Numbered from the stretch's first letter, positions 53,655 to 64,000 are shown. The stretch: DNA of 64,000 nucleotides from Pardosa pseudoannulata (GCA_032207245.1 CM063503.1:109561354-109625353); one strand, 5' to 3'. Notes: generated by a model not told the origin, from the letters alone. Numbers and translations are program-made.

Positions 53655-53728
53655 TAAGTTGCAGAATGGTCAAATGTTTAATAGACTGGACTTTTCATCG
53701 ACAGGTCGTTGGTTCGATACCGGTTCGA
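53655..53728 (+). repeat. tRNA-like sequence (tRNA pseudogene or SINE head)
   Basis: Contains AGAATGGTCAAATG (A-box-like) and, 40 nt later, GGTCGTTGGTTCGATACC with a good B box. The anticodon-arm region GACTTTTCATC pairs poorly and the acceptor stem does not close. It is a dead tRNA-derived sequence. It differs from the SINE family at 58003. Confidence 0.55.
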
Positions 53729-53904
53729 AATTTCTGAATTTCCTTTCCTTCTAATTTATAGTGCATGCCTAAAAATTTACAGAAAGTTTTCAATTGTATT
53801 TCCCTTTGTTGTATATAAAAATATTATGCAGGTACTAATTAGTTGTGTAATTGCACTGTGCTATTAAACATCTTTAAGTACATGCAAATTATTTATTCCA
53901 TATC

Positions 53905-53990
53905 CTTTGCACTGAAGTATTGCATAATAGATAGGATGCTGCTCTATGATACTGTAGTTCATGAGTGTGAATCTTACTGCTGAACGTTTG
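53905..53990 (+). repeat. Second, more decayed tRNA-like sequence
   Basis: GCATAATAGATAGGATGCTGCTCTATGATACTGTAGTTCATGAGTGTGAATC has the spacing of an A box, anticodon arm and B box of a tRNA-derived repeat, but each is degenerate. Low confidence. Confidence 0.35.
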
Positions 53991-54017
53991 TTCTTAGCCG
54001 TACGGTTTAATTATTAA

Positions 54018-54279
54018 TACTAAACATACCATACAACGGGTCAAATGACCCATAAGGTTTATGTAAAAAATGCGATGGGAAATGAATTAAAAATTCTTAT
54101 TCTTTGTGTTTGCAATACATAAAAATTGACAATATACAATTTTGTTTAATTATAATAAAGTTTGTCTATTTTCTTCCAATTTTCATATTTCATACATTTA
54201 TAATCAGAAAAAATAAAGTCCGGTCATTTGATCGGCTATGGTAGAAATAGGTATGTAATAAGTGTTGGTATGTTTAGTG
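54018..54279. mobile_element. piggyBac-type MITE (262 bp), TTAA flanked
   Basis: Ends TACTAAACATACC (54018-54030) and GGTATGTTTAGTG (54267-54279) are inverted repeats with one mismatch. Both flanks are TTAA (54014-54017 and 54280-54283). Just inside, GTCAAATGACC on the left is mirrored by GGTCATTTGATC on the right. No coding capacity. Confidence 0.82.
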
Positions 54280-54821
54280 TTAAATGAGGTTTAATGATGC
54301 AAGGTCCAATGGGGAAACACATTCACCTAACAGACAGTAAAATTGAACAGATTAAGACTAGCATTAAAAGACAGAAGTCTACACACATGTTTAAATCAGT
54401 ACAAGAGTTTGAAAATACCAAAATTATTATCGTTTGCCAATGTGACAGCAGACACTGTCTGAACCGAACTGCCCATGACATAGGATTCATTCTCTTTTAT
54501 ATTTTAAGTGCAATCTGTCTTGTAAGCGAAATGTGTGTGCAAGCTTTCTAGCGTGATAATAAATTTGTTTGTAAATAAGATGACTGTCATTTATTATAAA
54601 TTAAGGATGATTGTCACTGCAGATCCCCACAGAAATCCCATAGCTACGATGACCCGATACAAACGCAAGTAAATGCAGAAAAAAAATTTATTGTGCTGGA
54701 TTCGGGTCTCTGCATAAAAACAAATTGTTCCTTGTTTATTTACATATTTTAATAGCTTTATAAATATCAGGAATTTCTGCCGAGAAGCTTGAGAAAAATT
54801 AATTATTTTAATTGCCGACCA

Positions 54822-54854
54822 TGTAGGCGCAGCCTACAAAGTATACATACTTTG
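54822..54854. repeat. Two adjacent hairpins sharing two bases
   Basis: TGTAGGC/GCCTACA (54822-54828, 54832-54838; loop GCA) is followed by CAAAGTA/TACTTTG (54837-54843, 54848-54854; loop TACA). The surrounding DNA is AT-rich and otherwise featureless. Function unknown. Confidence 0.75.
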
Positions 54855-55007
54855 GCCTGTTAGTAAAAACACGATTATAACCAATATAACTATACTTCTT
54901 AAAAGGCATTGATAAATGACTTTAGGAATTGAGTTTTTTGTCCAAATTTTAAAAAGGGTTTAAAAAAAGTAAAATTGAGTTTCTTCCCAAGAAATTTTAA
55001 GATTGGT

Positions 55008-55260
55008 TGGTTTGGTTAGTTTTATGAAGTTTAATGGCAGTGAATCCTAAAAAAGAACATAGTGTACCAAAAGGGATTTATAAAACTGTGATAGCGACAC
55101 AAAGACATTAAACAAGCAATAAATAAGTAAAAAAAAAGGAGATGAAACCTGTACAACCATGAGAAAACCAAGCCGAAAAACTTAAAAAGGGGCAAAAAAG
55201 ACAAAGCCTAAAAAGATAAATATGGCTCTAAAAACTTTAAGGTACTAAATACTACATTAT
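55008..55260 (-). mobile_element. Minus-strand LINE 3' UTR fragment
   Basis: The + strand shows GGTTGGTTTGGTTAG (tail) and AAGTTTAATGGCAGTGAATCC...GTACCAAAAGGG, the reverse of the LINE 3' end with its hairpin (outer stem decayed). About 200 bp of A-rich 3' UTR follow. The upstream limit is unclear. Confidence 0.65.
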
Positions 55261-57138
55261 TTTAAGAGTGTAAGCGACAAAGGTTGAATATACGAGTGAA
55301 AATTGTATACCCCGATAACGCATTAATCTTGATCGTTCCTGTATTCATACTAAGACAACCAGTTAGCTAGAATAATCAAATGTATGAAACATTTTATCCA
55401 GTTTTTATTACGCATCACTGGAGTTTACGAACAAAGGATTTCATGAAGATATGAGGATAGTATTGAGAACTAGATATGTTTATCTCTACCAATTTTAAGA
55501 TTTTACATCGAATTAAAACCGTTTATGTCTACTGTAATGAAAGTTCTCGCATTAAAAGAAGATACCCGGGTGAATACTGGATTCACGACGGACTTCCTCA
55601 CATTTCATAGGAATAAAAATATACAACCAGCGGTTGTAACGTCAATACTTTGCCTTTTGAGATATACCGCGAATCGGTTTGGTTATTTTTCTGAGTATAG
55701 TGTTACACAAGAGTAAGACATGCATGAAATTCTGAAATATTCTTCATTTATAAACAAGAGTTTACATTTAATACTAAATTTTTTCCTTCATTTTTGGTCT
55801 ATTTCTGTGAATTTTAGTATAATAATAAAGATATATTTTAAAAATTGTTAAAGTTTTTATAACACGTATGTTTAGACATATTATGAATTTATTTTTTTAA
55901 TATGTTTTAAAGGTAGTAATAATCTAAATAATTCTTATGTCATTACTTAATGCTTTTAAATCGAAGTGAATAAAATGCCGAGAATACTCTAAATATATTT
56001 AATAATATTTAAAAAGTAACAATAAAGATATTTTTAACCAAATTAATTTTTATTTAGATACAATAATTTTGGTTTATCTCGATATAAAATTAAGGAAGAA
56101 ATATCTCTTAGATATTTAAAACTATAATTTTTAATCTTATTTTATTCAAATAATTTAAATACAGTACTTTCTAATAATTCTTATCCCATTATTTCCTACT
56201 TATAAATCAAGATGGATAAAATTTCATGTACCCTCTTTAAATATGTTTAAAGATATTCTAGAAATACCATTTATTGTTCTTTTTGAACAATGTAGAATTT
56301 GTAAAACACTGTATTCTCCTAATTTTCTTTGGACATATGATGGAGGAAAAAATTCATTTAAACTTTCTTTTTCTGGATAATTTGAAGTATGGGCTTTTTT
56401 AAAACATTCTACTCAAAATTTTACTCATTATAAAAAAATATTTCTACATATCCCTTATTTTTTATCTTATAAATTAATGTGGATAGATTCTAGTGGATTC
56501 TTTAATGTGGATATATTCTAGAAAAGATTAATTTTCAGATTATTGAGTCTCATATGAACTTTATCTAGATTTTTTATTATATAAAATTGAACAATTTTAA
56601 TATCTAACTATACATTAAAAATATGTAATGTTACTTATGATTTCATCTATTGTAAAATTACTTTTAAAAAATGTCTTAATTTCAATTTTAGATTGTTTTA
56701 AATTCAAATTTTAATAATGAAAAATATAGTATCCTTAAAGGGGCAAGGACCTTCCAAAGGATTAGAATTCGAGGTAATCTAAGGTAAAACTTATTTTTGC
56801 CTGTAAAATATTAAACTATTTATATACTTTCCCACTCAAGTCAAATGTGTGCATCTATATGAATATTTTATATAAAAAGATTCCAAATTGTATTAGATTT
56901 CCCGCTTTCAAAAGTTTTTAAAATGTTTAATGATTTGATGTTTTGTACTTTAATAGCGTCTTATAACTTTTACTTACGAAAGTTTTATCTAACATGCTTC
57001 TAATTTTTCATACCTTTTTCAGTAAAATATTGGCTGTAAAGCCTTGTATGGTTTTTTAAACATTATCGAATTTATTTTAAAGCATTTATAAAATAATAGA
57101 GTCTGTCAGGCAATGAAAAACGAAAAATAAATTGGTAA

Positions 57139-57218
<80 letters not shown>

Positions 57219-57859
57219 GATTTATATAAATTGTGCTTCACATGGACATATATGGTTATATTTCTATAATAATCCTAATCTTACAGTTGATGGTTGGTCG
57301 GGGTTTCTTGGCGCAAGATCCAAGCAAGTATATACTGCGCCATAAAATGATTGAAGTTATGAACAAAATATGTATATATATTTATTATTTAAAAGCAAAA
57401 GTAACTATGAATCAAATATTTGTAAGAGAATATAAGTAAAAAACGCCTTAAAGATTGATATTAAAACTTTTAAAATTAAATAAGGTTAAAAACACCAATG
57501 TGGATGAGAAATTCAAGTAGATTTGGGTGGGGGGTTTCATCCAATCTTACAGTTAAAGAATAAAGGTTAGTTAAGTGACGTTGATTGATGTGAATCTTTG
57601 TTTTATGTGCCGAACAAAAAAGCAAAATATTAAAACAATAGTACAAAGTAAAATTTGGAAATTTTAAATGGAAATTACTAGTAAAAATTTGGTAAAGATT
57701 CTTATTAAAATAAAGAGTTTTAAAAATTACTATAACCTAAAATCCTTTATGAGTGAATGAATGTCAAAAAACTTTGGGTTAGGGGTTTCATCCAAATTTT
57801 ATAATATATATTATAAAATGTAATAGCCAAAGAAGTTAAATTAAGGAGAATAGTGAGAA
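55261..57859. other. AT-rich non-coding DNA
   Basis: About 2.6 kb with no gene. Contains a long AT microsatellite (57145-57215). Small ORFs (55525-55716, 57233-57439) have no recognisable motif. Confidence 0.65.
57145..57215. repeat. (AT)n microsatellite, ~35 units
   Basis: An uninterrupted AT run of about 71 bp. Confidence 0.97.
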
Positions 57860-58369
57860 GGCTATGACAGTGAGGACATTGGTACGTAATTTCCGCCAAG
57901 AGTAAATGTTTATGTATGAGTTTACTGTGAACGATTCAAAGACGTGTTAAAAGGACATCCGATTCGCTATTACACGAGATGGTAAGATTGAAAGAGGGTC
58001 TGGTTTGGTTAGGTTAGGTTAGGTTTGAAGTGCTACGGTCTGCTTTTTGCAACACGAAGTCTAATGAGATCGGGACCTACAGTTTAAAGCTGATTCCGAA
58101 CGGCTACGAACGCTCATGCCACAGTGGGATTCGAACCCATGAGCTCCGGTACCGAAGGCCAGCACACTAGCCATCCGGCCATCGCTCGGCTGAAAGAAGA
58201 TCTGATGAATAAAGTTTGTTCCTTGTGATCATATTCCAGGCAGCGTTCGTTTGTGATTAGAGAGATGGCCTTTTTACTATCTCTGTAAGGTAGATGCCCA
58301 GTGTAAAAGGTTGGTTAACGTCAACTTTCTCATTACCACGAATTCCCACATGGCAGAGAATCCAATAGG
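57860..58369 (-). pseudogene. Minus-strand LINE ORF2 remnant (RNase H end to knuckle), twice interrupted
   Basis: Reading leftwards: at 58300-58369 the minus strand gives WILCHVGIRGNEKVD (RNase H). At 57860-57975 it gives DVLLTRL, a stop, IVHSKLIHKHLLLAE, then CPHCHSLLT, the knuckle region. A SINE is inserted between (58003-58190). The upstream part of the same remnant is at 60397-60930, separated by element F. It resembles subfamily E (THSHLLLGE). Confidence 0.75.
58003..58190 (-). mobile_element. tRNA-derived SINE, complete copy
   Basis: On the minus strand it starts GCCGAGCGATGGCCGGATGG. A box TGGCTAGTGTGCTGG (58159-58173) and a perfect B box GGTTCGAATCC (58127-58137) follow, i.e. a Pol III promoter from a tRNA. 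The body runs through GTTCGTAGCCGTTCGG, TTTAAACTGTAGGTCCCGAT and GCAAAAAGCAGACCGTAGC to CTTCAAACC. The tail is (CCTAA)n-like (the + strand shows GGTTAGGTTAGGTTAGG, 58007-58023). Flanking 14-mers 57989-58002 and 58191-58204 match at 12 positions, an old target-site duplication. Other copies: 34906, 37104, 42297, 43661. Confidence 0.9.
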
Positions 58370-60381
58370 TTGGTTGGTTGGTTGGTTGTAGCTTAATGGC
58401 ACTGAATCCTCCTGGGATATATTGTGCCAAACACAAGTACTCAGAAGTAAAAAAATATAATTTAAAAAATTTTTTCAAAGTTTAAAACTTAACAACGATG
58501 CGATGTTTCGACAAGAAATACGAAAAGAAATATATGTAGAATTAAAATGGTGAATAAAGTGAGATAATATCAAATATGAGGATAAAAACCAATTGCTTTT
58601 AAAAAGGTAAAAAGTTCAGGATGAGGCGATGCATTTAAAAGATATTTGATATCAGGGGTAGCAGAGTTAAAATAATGAAGACGATGTTATATATGGGACA
58701 GTCTATCAGGGCGTGTTTAACAGACATGTTGGTCTTACAAATTTTACATGAAGGTGCGTGATCACCGAGTAAGAGATGACGATGGGTGAACCGTGTGTGT
58801 CCAATACGGAGACGGGTGAGGATGACATCATGCTTTCTGGATGACAGATGGTTCCACTTTTCAATTATTGGCTTAATATTACGCAGCTTGTTATCAATAG
58901 TCAAATCCCAAGCACTCTGCCAGATTTTATAAAAGCAACCTTTTATATATTTTTTTGCATCACTGCACGGGATAGGAACATCGAGGAACTCAGATGCAGA
59001 TTTTGCACCACTATCAGCCATTTCATTCCCCGTAATACCCACATGCGACGGAACCCAACAGAAGAGAATCGAGAAACCCAGCAAGGTAAGCCTTTCAATG
59101 ATATGTAGAATTTTAAAAACTAAAGGATGACTGTTGCTATTCGGGGAACTCAGCGCCTCCAAAACGCTTTTAGAATCACTATAAAAAATAAATTTATTCT
59201 TCTTACGATGGTCTAAATGCTCCAAACCTTTCAATATTGCCAAAATTTCCGCCGAAAAGATGGAATATGCAGGATGCAACTTGTAGGAGTGGGTGGTGTC
59301 AATTACATGCGCACAGCCCATAAAAATATCCACTTTTCGAACCATCCGTAAATACTGGATAAAAGCTGGCATATCTTTGTCTGTGTTCATAAAATATTTG
59401 TTGATAAATCAGAGCAGCAGTCGTGTCTTTGTCAAAATTATTAAAAGGGTTTAAAAAGGTAAAATTGGGTTCTTCCCAAGGTGGTTTAAAAGAATCAGTA
59501 GCAAGAATTTGTGCATTGTCAAAGTAAATTTCTTTTAAAATAATTTTTATTCTATGAAAAAAAGGAGGAATGCAAAATGGTTTAGCATTGTAAAGTCTAA
59601 TAAGATATGGGCTAAAATTATGCTTATGAGATGGATGATTAACATTCGATGAAGTTCTAAAATAATGATGAAGTGATAAAATTTTCCGTCTCAGCTCTAG
59701 AGGTTCTTCATAAGAGTCGACGTACAAGCTTTCGACTGGGGAGGTTCTGAAAGCACCGGTGCACAAACGAAGTGACATATGATGAGGAAGATTTAGTTTA
59801 GTTAAAACAGATTTACGGGCAGAACCGTATACTACACATCCGTAATCTAATTTGGAACGAATTAAAGCACGATAGATTTTTAAAAGACATGTTCGATCAG
59901 CACCCCAAGAAGTAGATGAAAGTACTTTTAGAACATTTATAGATGTTTCACATTTATTTCGCAGATGCTTAATGTGCGGAAGAAAAGTTAGCTTACGATC
60001 GAACACAATGCCTAGGAATTTCGCTTCATCTTTCATGATAATTTTATCACCAGCAAGGTAAATATCGGGATCAGGATGCAAGTTACGTTTCCGGCAAAAG
60101 TGCACGCCGTGAGTCTTAGATTCAGAAAGGTTAAAACCATTTTGGTCACACCAACTTACAATTTTGTCAACGGCTGCCTGTAACTGCGTCTCAATAAACC
60201 GCATATCCGAACTCTCACAAGAAATGTGGAGGTCATCCACATAAAGTGCACCCTTGACAGATTGAGGGATTGCTTTTAAAATGTTATCAATAGCTATTAC
60301 AAAAATGGTTACACTTAAAACACTGCCTTGAGGCACGCCTTCTTCCTGTATAAAAGTATCAGAATAACAATTGCCCGCTCT
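58370..60381 (-). mobile_element. LINE element F, 5'-truncated, minus strand
   Basis: A 2.0-kb copy starting just before RT motif B. It ends in a 3' UTR with terminal hairpin (58397-58429) and a (GGTT)n run on the + strand (58370-58388). Perfect 15-bp target-site duplication AGAGAATCCAATAGG at 58355-58369 and 60382-60396. It sits in an older minus-strand LINE remnant. The inner hairpin stem is ATCC/GGAT instead of the GTCC/GGAC of A and D. Confidence 0.92.
58640..60381 (-). pseudogene. LINE F ORF2 C-terminal part (RT end, RNase H, knuckle)
   Basis: Frame 1 (60381-59299): FIQEEGVPQGSVLSVTIF, YVDDLHIS, THGVHFCRKRNLHPDPDIYL, FLGIVFDRKL, SKLDYGCVVYGSA and FTDGSKSG. A 1-nt shift near 59330 leads to frame 2 (to about 58640): GCAHVID, AEILAIL, YSDSKSV, WVPSHVGITGNEMADSGAKS, RLRIGHTRFTHRHLLLGDHA and CKICKTNMSVKHALIDC. 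A last shift near 58690 breaks the C-terminus. All four RNase H acids are visible. It cannot act alone, because endonuclease and early RT motifs are absent. Confidence 0.9.
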
Positions 60382-60396
60382 AGAGAATCCAATAGG

Positions 60397-60930
60397 AAAC
60401 TATATGGAAGTTGCGATGAGTAAGTGCCGGTTTTAATGGTTCAAAATACAAAATAGGAAAGCTGCGCAAATAAATGGTAAAGATATGCCTTAAAAAAAGC
60501 AATGTGCTTTTAGTAATTAGAAGAAAATAAGAGGAAGGATAAAAACGAGGAATATAAAATATTGCATGATATAAAAAATGATTATATAGAGTAAAAAGTA
60601 TAAAATCGACAAAGTGTAGAATTAGAAAAAAAGGACACAAGACAAAAAGAAATAGTTGTGGGGAAACGGAGTCTGATTTAATACTTCCCAAAACCCTCAT
60701 TGAATAAATTACAACGTGATTTTTATTGCTAGAAGAAATAAATTTTAGCGCTTTATCTACGGTAATCAATTCAGCTTTAAAAATGGAGGAAAAATTATGA
60801 AAACTGTAGTTGCGCCAGATTTTCTGCAGTGAGCAAAACCTACCTAATCTAGAAATTTTGAAGTATACATGAAGTAAAAAATATAAAAAGAATTTTTTGA
60901 TATAAAATACAGCTGGAATACTTTCAAATA
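60397..60930 (-). pseudogene. Minus-strand LINE remnant (RNase H start) with a nested 3'-UTR insertion
   Basis: Reading leftwards, 60640-60830 gives SSIFKAELITVDKALKFI, then NKNHVVIYS and SIKSDSVSP, an RNase H middle like subfamily E. From 60640 to about 60425 a T-rich LINE 3' UTR ending in TTGCGCAGC..CCATTAAAACC is inserted. The RNase H frame resumes with RNFHIVSYWIL at 60397-60424 and continues beyond element F at 58369 with CHVGIRGNEKVD. The start upstream of 60900 is unclear. Confidence 0.72.
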
Positions 60931-61050
60931 CCACTCAGATTTCGAATTTAATTAAAACTACTATTTTACAGATTTTAGTGAATTTTATATTTTAAATGGC
61001 AACACTACTGTTGTCTACTGAACAAAAGCATTTAGAGAATAAATGTTTAA

Positions 61051-61600
61051 CCCCTTCCGGTAAAATGACTAGTATAGCTCGTCATTAGTTTTTCATTCCA
61101 TACCGCACAATGACGAGCTACACTCGTCATGCGACTAAAGTTAATGTTAAATATGATAATTTAGTTTATAATTTCTAGTATACTGAATTTAGCAAGACTT
61201 TTGTTACTTGTGGAAATACCAGGTCACTATTACATATTGTTTATTTAGAATTTCTTGGTACAAGTCACTGCCAAATGAATAAAAGAAAACCTAGAAATGC
61301 CGTATGTGTTACAAGATTCAAATTAGAAGTGAGACTCCCTAGTGGTGTAAACATTCATTATTCCTTTGCACTTTGTTTTGAAAAGTACCACTAGCTTGAA
61401 GACTATTATCTGTATACCTTATTAATGTTTTGCTTTGATATTTTCTTAATTATACCTTTTCTGATATTATTTAACACTATGTAAAAAGTGGATTTTAATT
61501 AGGAATATGTAAGAATTGTAAAATGAAACAAGTTTTTAAAATAAAAAATAAATGGTTACTTCACGCACAGTTTTTCATTATTAAATCGTACCGGAAGAGG
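61051..61600 (+). mobile_element. piggyBac-derived MITE, copy 1 (550 bp)
   Basis: TTAA-flanked (61047-61050 and 61601-61604). Ends are CCCCTTCCGGTA and TACCGGAAGAGG. Inside the left end, GACTAGTATAGCTCGTC and GACGAGCTACACTCGTC form subterminal repeats. Near 61300-61395 it encodes fragments of a piggyBac transposase C-terminal Cys-rich domain (KCRMCYK-like in one frame, ALCFEKYH and a stop in another). It is an internally deleted, non-autonomous derivative. Confidence 0.88.
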
Positions 61601-61981
61601 TTAAAGTATTCAGATTTTGTTTTCCTTATACAGCTTTTCGGAGGTTTAAATTCTAAATGTGTTTAAAATAAACTCAATCATACCTTTTCAACCAACATCC
61701 AACTAATTTGAAAATATTCCTCTTTTCCCGATTACCCGAGTTCTTTTTTTAAGTACTTACATATTTATTTTTTTGTAATGGAAGAAATTATATATAGGCA
61801 TGTTCTTTAAATATTTTCATACGCAAAATATGTTCGAGTTTACAATGGTCTCTAAATTCTCAATCAAATATCTCTGGAGGTGGTAGGTCAATCCTATAGT
61901 GTCTTCTGCTTGGCCCTTGCTTTTAAATTACTAAGACCCACATGAGCGAAAGTCGTACTTTCACCCTTGCATGCCTATTAA

Positions 61982-62550
61982 CCCCTTCCGGTAAAATGAC
62001 GAGTCTAGCTCGTGATTAGTTTTTCATTCCATACCGCACAATGACGAGCTACACTCGTCATGCGATTAAAGTTACTGTTAAATATGATAATTAATTTAGC
62101 TTAAAATTTCTAGTGTACTGAATTTGGCAACACTTTTATCACTTGTGAAAATCACAAGTCACTATTGCATATTGTTTACTTAGAATTTCTTGGTACAAAT
62201 CATTGCCAAATTAATGAGTCAGAATAAAAGAAAACCTACTAAGAAATGCCGTGTGTGTTACAAGAATCAAATTAAAAGTGAGACTACTTGGCGGTGTAAA
62301 CAATTAAGAATTCCTTTGCACTTTGTTTTGAAAAGTACCATTAGCTTGAAGACTATTATCTGTATACCTTATTAATGTTTTGCTTTGATATTTTCTTAAT
62401 TTTACTGTTTCTGATATTATTTAACACTATGTAAAAAGTGGATTTTAATTAAGAATATGTAAGACTTGTAAAATGAAACAAGTTTTTTAAATAAAAATTA
62501 AATGGTTATTTCATGCACAGTTTTTCATTATTAAATCATACCGGAAGGGG
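61982..62550 (+). mobile_element. piggyBac-derived MITE, copy 2 (569 bp)
   Basis: TTAA-flanked (61978-61981 and 62551-62554). Ends CCCCTTCCGGTA and TACCGGAAGGGG are a perfect inverted repeat. Very similar to copy 1, 0.4 kb away, in the same orientation. Better preserved coding: KRKPTKKCRVCYKN..SETTWRCK at 62230-62305. After a 1-nt shift ALCFEKYH and TAG at 62342-62344 follow, the usual end of a piggyBac transposase. Same family, independent insertion. Confidence 0.9.
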
Positions 62551-62554
62551 TTAA

Positions 62555-63544
62555 TAAGATATTAAAACGAAAGGCGCACACCTTTGCCTTAATGCCAATA
62601 GCGTATGCCTCAATCGCGCTTGGTTTTGACAAAGTGGCATCAGAAACAATAACCCAATTATATTTAGAGCAATAACGTTTCTTATAGAGGTTATACGATT
62701 TTATATTTAACTTCTTATTTGATCCTAATATACTTAGATTATTATTTTATCAACTTATTTATGATTACCTAGATTTAATTTTTGTATTTTGCTTGTGCAT
62801 TGTAAAATGAGATCATCATTTGATACTTTGATTAAAAAAATATATACAAATTAGCTTATAAGCTTATTCTGAAAACTTGATTTGTGATCCTTCAGAAAGA
62901 ACCACTAATGGATTTTTCCTCATTATCTGTATTTTCGACGTAAAAACATTTTCTTTCTCTGTATCACTGCGTGATACTGATAAATAGTATCTTTATGTGA
63001 TTTTGAAACTTCGAAGAAAATTGCTAATGGTCTATAGATACGCATTCCACTTTAATGGGGCTAAGATAATGGTAGTATTTTTAATATATAACAACATTTT
63101 AGTTTCCTTTTTTATAATCCTTATTTATTCTATAACAAACTTCATGGAAAGAGCTTAATAAATTGCTTTATAAAGCTATTCAAGCATTTAAATTTAATCC
63201 TTGATATTTTATAAATTCAAGGATGGCTTTATTTTAGCAACTTGGGAATTTATATACTTTATAAGAGCTTACAACAAATTTATTAATGTTTAGCATACTC
63301 ACTAAATTCAACCAAATAAGAATATTGTATATATTTCCCAAATATATAAGATTTTTTTATAAAAATGATCTTAGACTTAAACAAGCAAAATTACATTGTG
63401 TTTTACGAAAAAAAAAATGCTTTTAGCATGCAACAAAATTCTGTAATGTATGAAAATATTAACCGGTATATGAAATGCTTTCTTTTACAAATATCACAGG
63501 AAATAGCCTAAAATTATTAAATGTATAAAGGGGAGAAAAGGGTA
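62555..63544. other. AT-rich non-coding DNA
   Basis: About 1 kb without recognisable features. Confidence 0.6.
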
Positions 63545-63869
63545 GTGGATTGATTTTATAGAGCTTATTCGCATTGAATCCTCTTGGGACATATTATGCC
63601 AAACAAATAGTTAAGATTTAAACAATTACTATAAACAGCATGTTGAAACAGCAATGCTAAAAGAATGTCAGAAGATAAGAGCAAATATAAAAATATGCAC
63701 TGACAGTGTATAAATAAAAGCTATCAGTTAGTGACCTTAAATATATGCATAAAAACCAATATCTTTTAAAAATTTAAAAAGATTCAAATGAGGTGGATCA
63801 TGATGCAATGAACTTAGGGATATGGAATGAGATTTAAAATTATAAATGCGATGGCGGTAAAATCTTGGT
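63545..63869 (-). mobile_element. Minus-strand LINE 3' end with ORF2 C-terminus
   Basis: The minus strand reads YRHRIYNFKSHSISLSS...HLNLFKFLKDIGFYAYI and a stop (63869-63745), then a 3' UTR and a terminal hairpin (the + strand shows GCATTGAATCCTCTTGGGACATATTATGCC). It matches the ends of A and D. It is interrupted upstream by the next copy. Confidence 0.82.
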
Positions 63870-64000
63870 TGGTTGGTTGATTGTATAGGGCTTACTGGCA
63901 CTGAATCATCTTGGGACATATTGTGCAAAACAAATAGTTAAGATTTAGACGGTTTATTCTAAACAACAAGTTAAAAATAGCAGGGCTAAAAGAATGTCAG
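63870..64000 (-). mobile_element. Minus-strand LINE 3' end, continues beyond window
   Basis: The + strand GGTTGGTTGGTTGATTG (tail) is followed by GGCACTGAATCATCTTGGGACATATTGTGC (hairpin, inner stem with a mismatch) and 3' UTR like the previous copy. It is inserted in the knuckle region of its neighbour and runs off the window. Confidence 0.82.

Noticed and set aside
54294..54551. 85-codon + strand ORF after the MITE
   Set aside because: The start overlaps the MITE flank, and composition and sequence give no domain. Chance ORF is the simplest reading.
58007..58023. Interstitial telomere repeat (TTAGG)n
   Set aside because: Only three units, and they sit exactly at the SINE tail position inside a target-site duplication, so they belong to the SINE.
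1..64000. CRISPR array, operons or bacterial features
   Set aside because: No spaced short repeats of CRISPR type and no prokaryotic gene organisation. LINE, SINE and MITE content shows a eukaryotic genome.

Overview
The window is AT-rich eukaryotic genomic DNA with no cellular protein-coding gene that I can recognise. The LINE proteins, the tRNA-derived SINE and the piggyBac-type MITEs fit an arthropod. An arachnid, perhaps a spider, is my guess from the style of the LINE proteins, not something the sequence proves. There are two assembly gaps, at 1-11 and 34806-34905.

Region 1 (12-34805) is almost solid non-LTR retrotransposon (LINE) of one superfamily, every recognisable copy on the + strand. 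A full unit is about 5.7 kb: a GC-rich structured 5' UTR of about 0.6-0.9 kb; ORF1, a gag-like protein with an RRM-like N-terminus, three CCHC knuckles and a conserved QT(D/E) motif; ORF2, with AP-type endonuclease, reverse transcriptase (YVDD), RNase H and a C-terminal CCHC knuckle; a short 3' UTR ending in a conserved double hairpin; and an (AACC)n tail. RNase H and a simple-repeat tail suggest the I superfamily (inference). Five copies have a recognisable 5' region: A (540-7922), B (11971-16716 plus 22407-23689), E (16717-22406), C (24536-27401 plus 33118-34805) and D (27402-33117). E is intact in both ORFs. D carries one 1-nt lesion in ORF2. A, B and C are broken. The copies are nested: A sits in an older element Z, E in B, and D in C. 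Truncated copies are chained tail-to-head between them.

Region 2 (34906-64000) is AT-rich DNA without an identifiable host gene. It holds tRNA-derived SINE copies with (AAACC)n or (CCTAA)n-like tails, minus-strand remnants of the same LINE superfamily, and one + strand R1-like LINE truncated at RT motif A. It also holds four MITEs with TTAA or near-TTAA flanks; two of these keep the C-terminal cysteine-rich end of a piggyBac transposase. A diverged direct duplication of about 0.6 kb and several simple repeats complete it. Around 57.8-60.9 kb four layers of insertion can be unpicked.

Functionally, ORF1 would package the LINE RNA. ORF2 would nick the target and copy the RNA from its 3' hairpin and tail. 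The SINEs may borrow such machinery, since their tails are similar. Two left-hand insertion junctions (E and D) look like a collinear blend of empty-site and inserted-site sequence, which suggests heterozygous, hence recent, insertions merged in the consensus.
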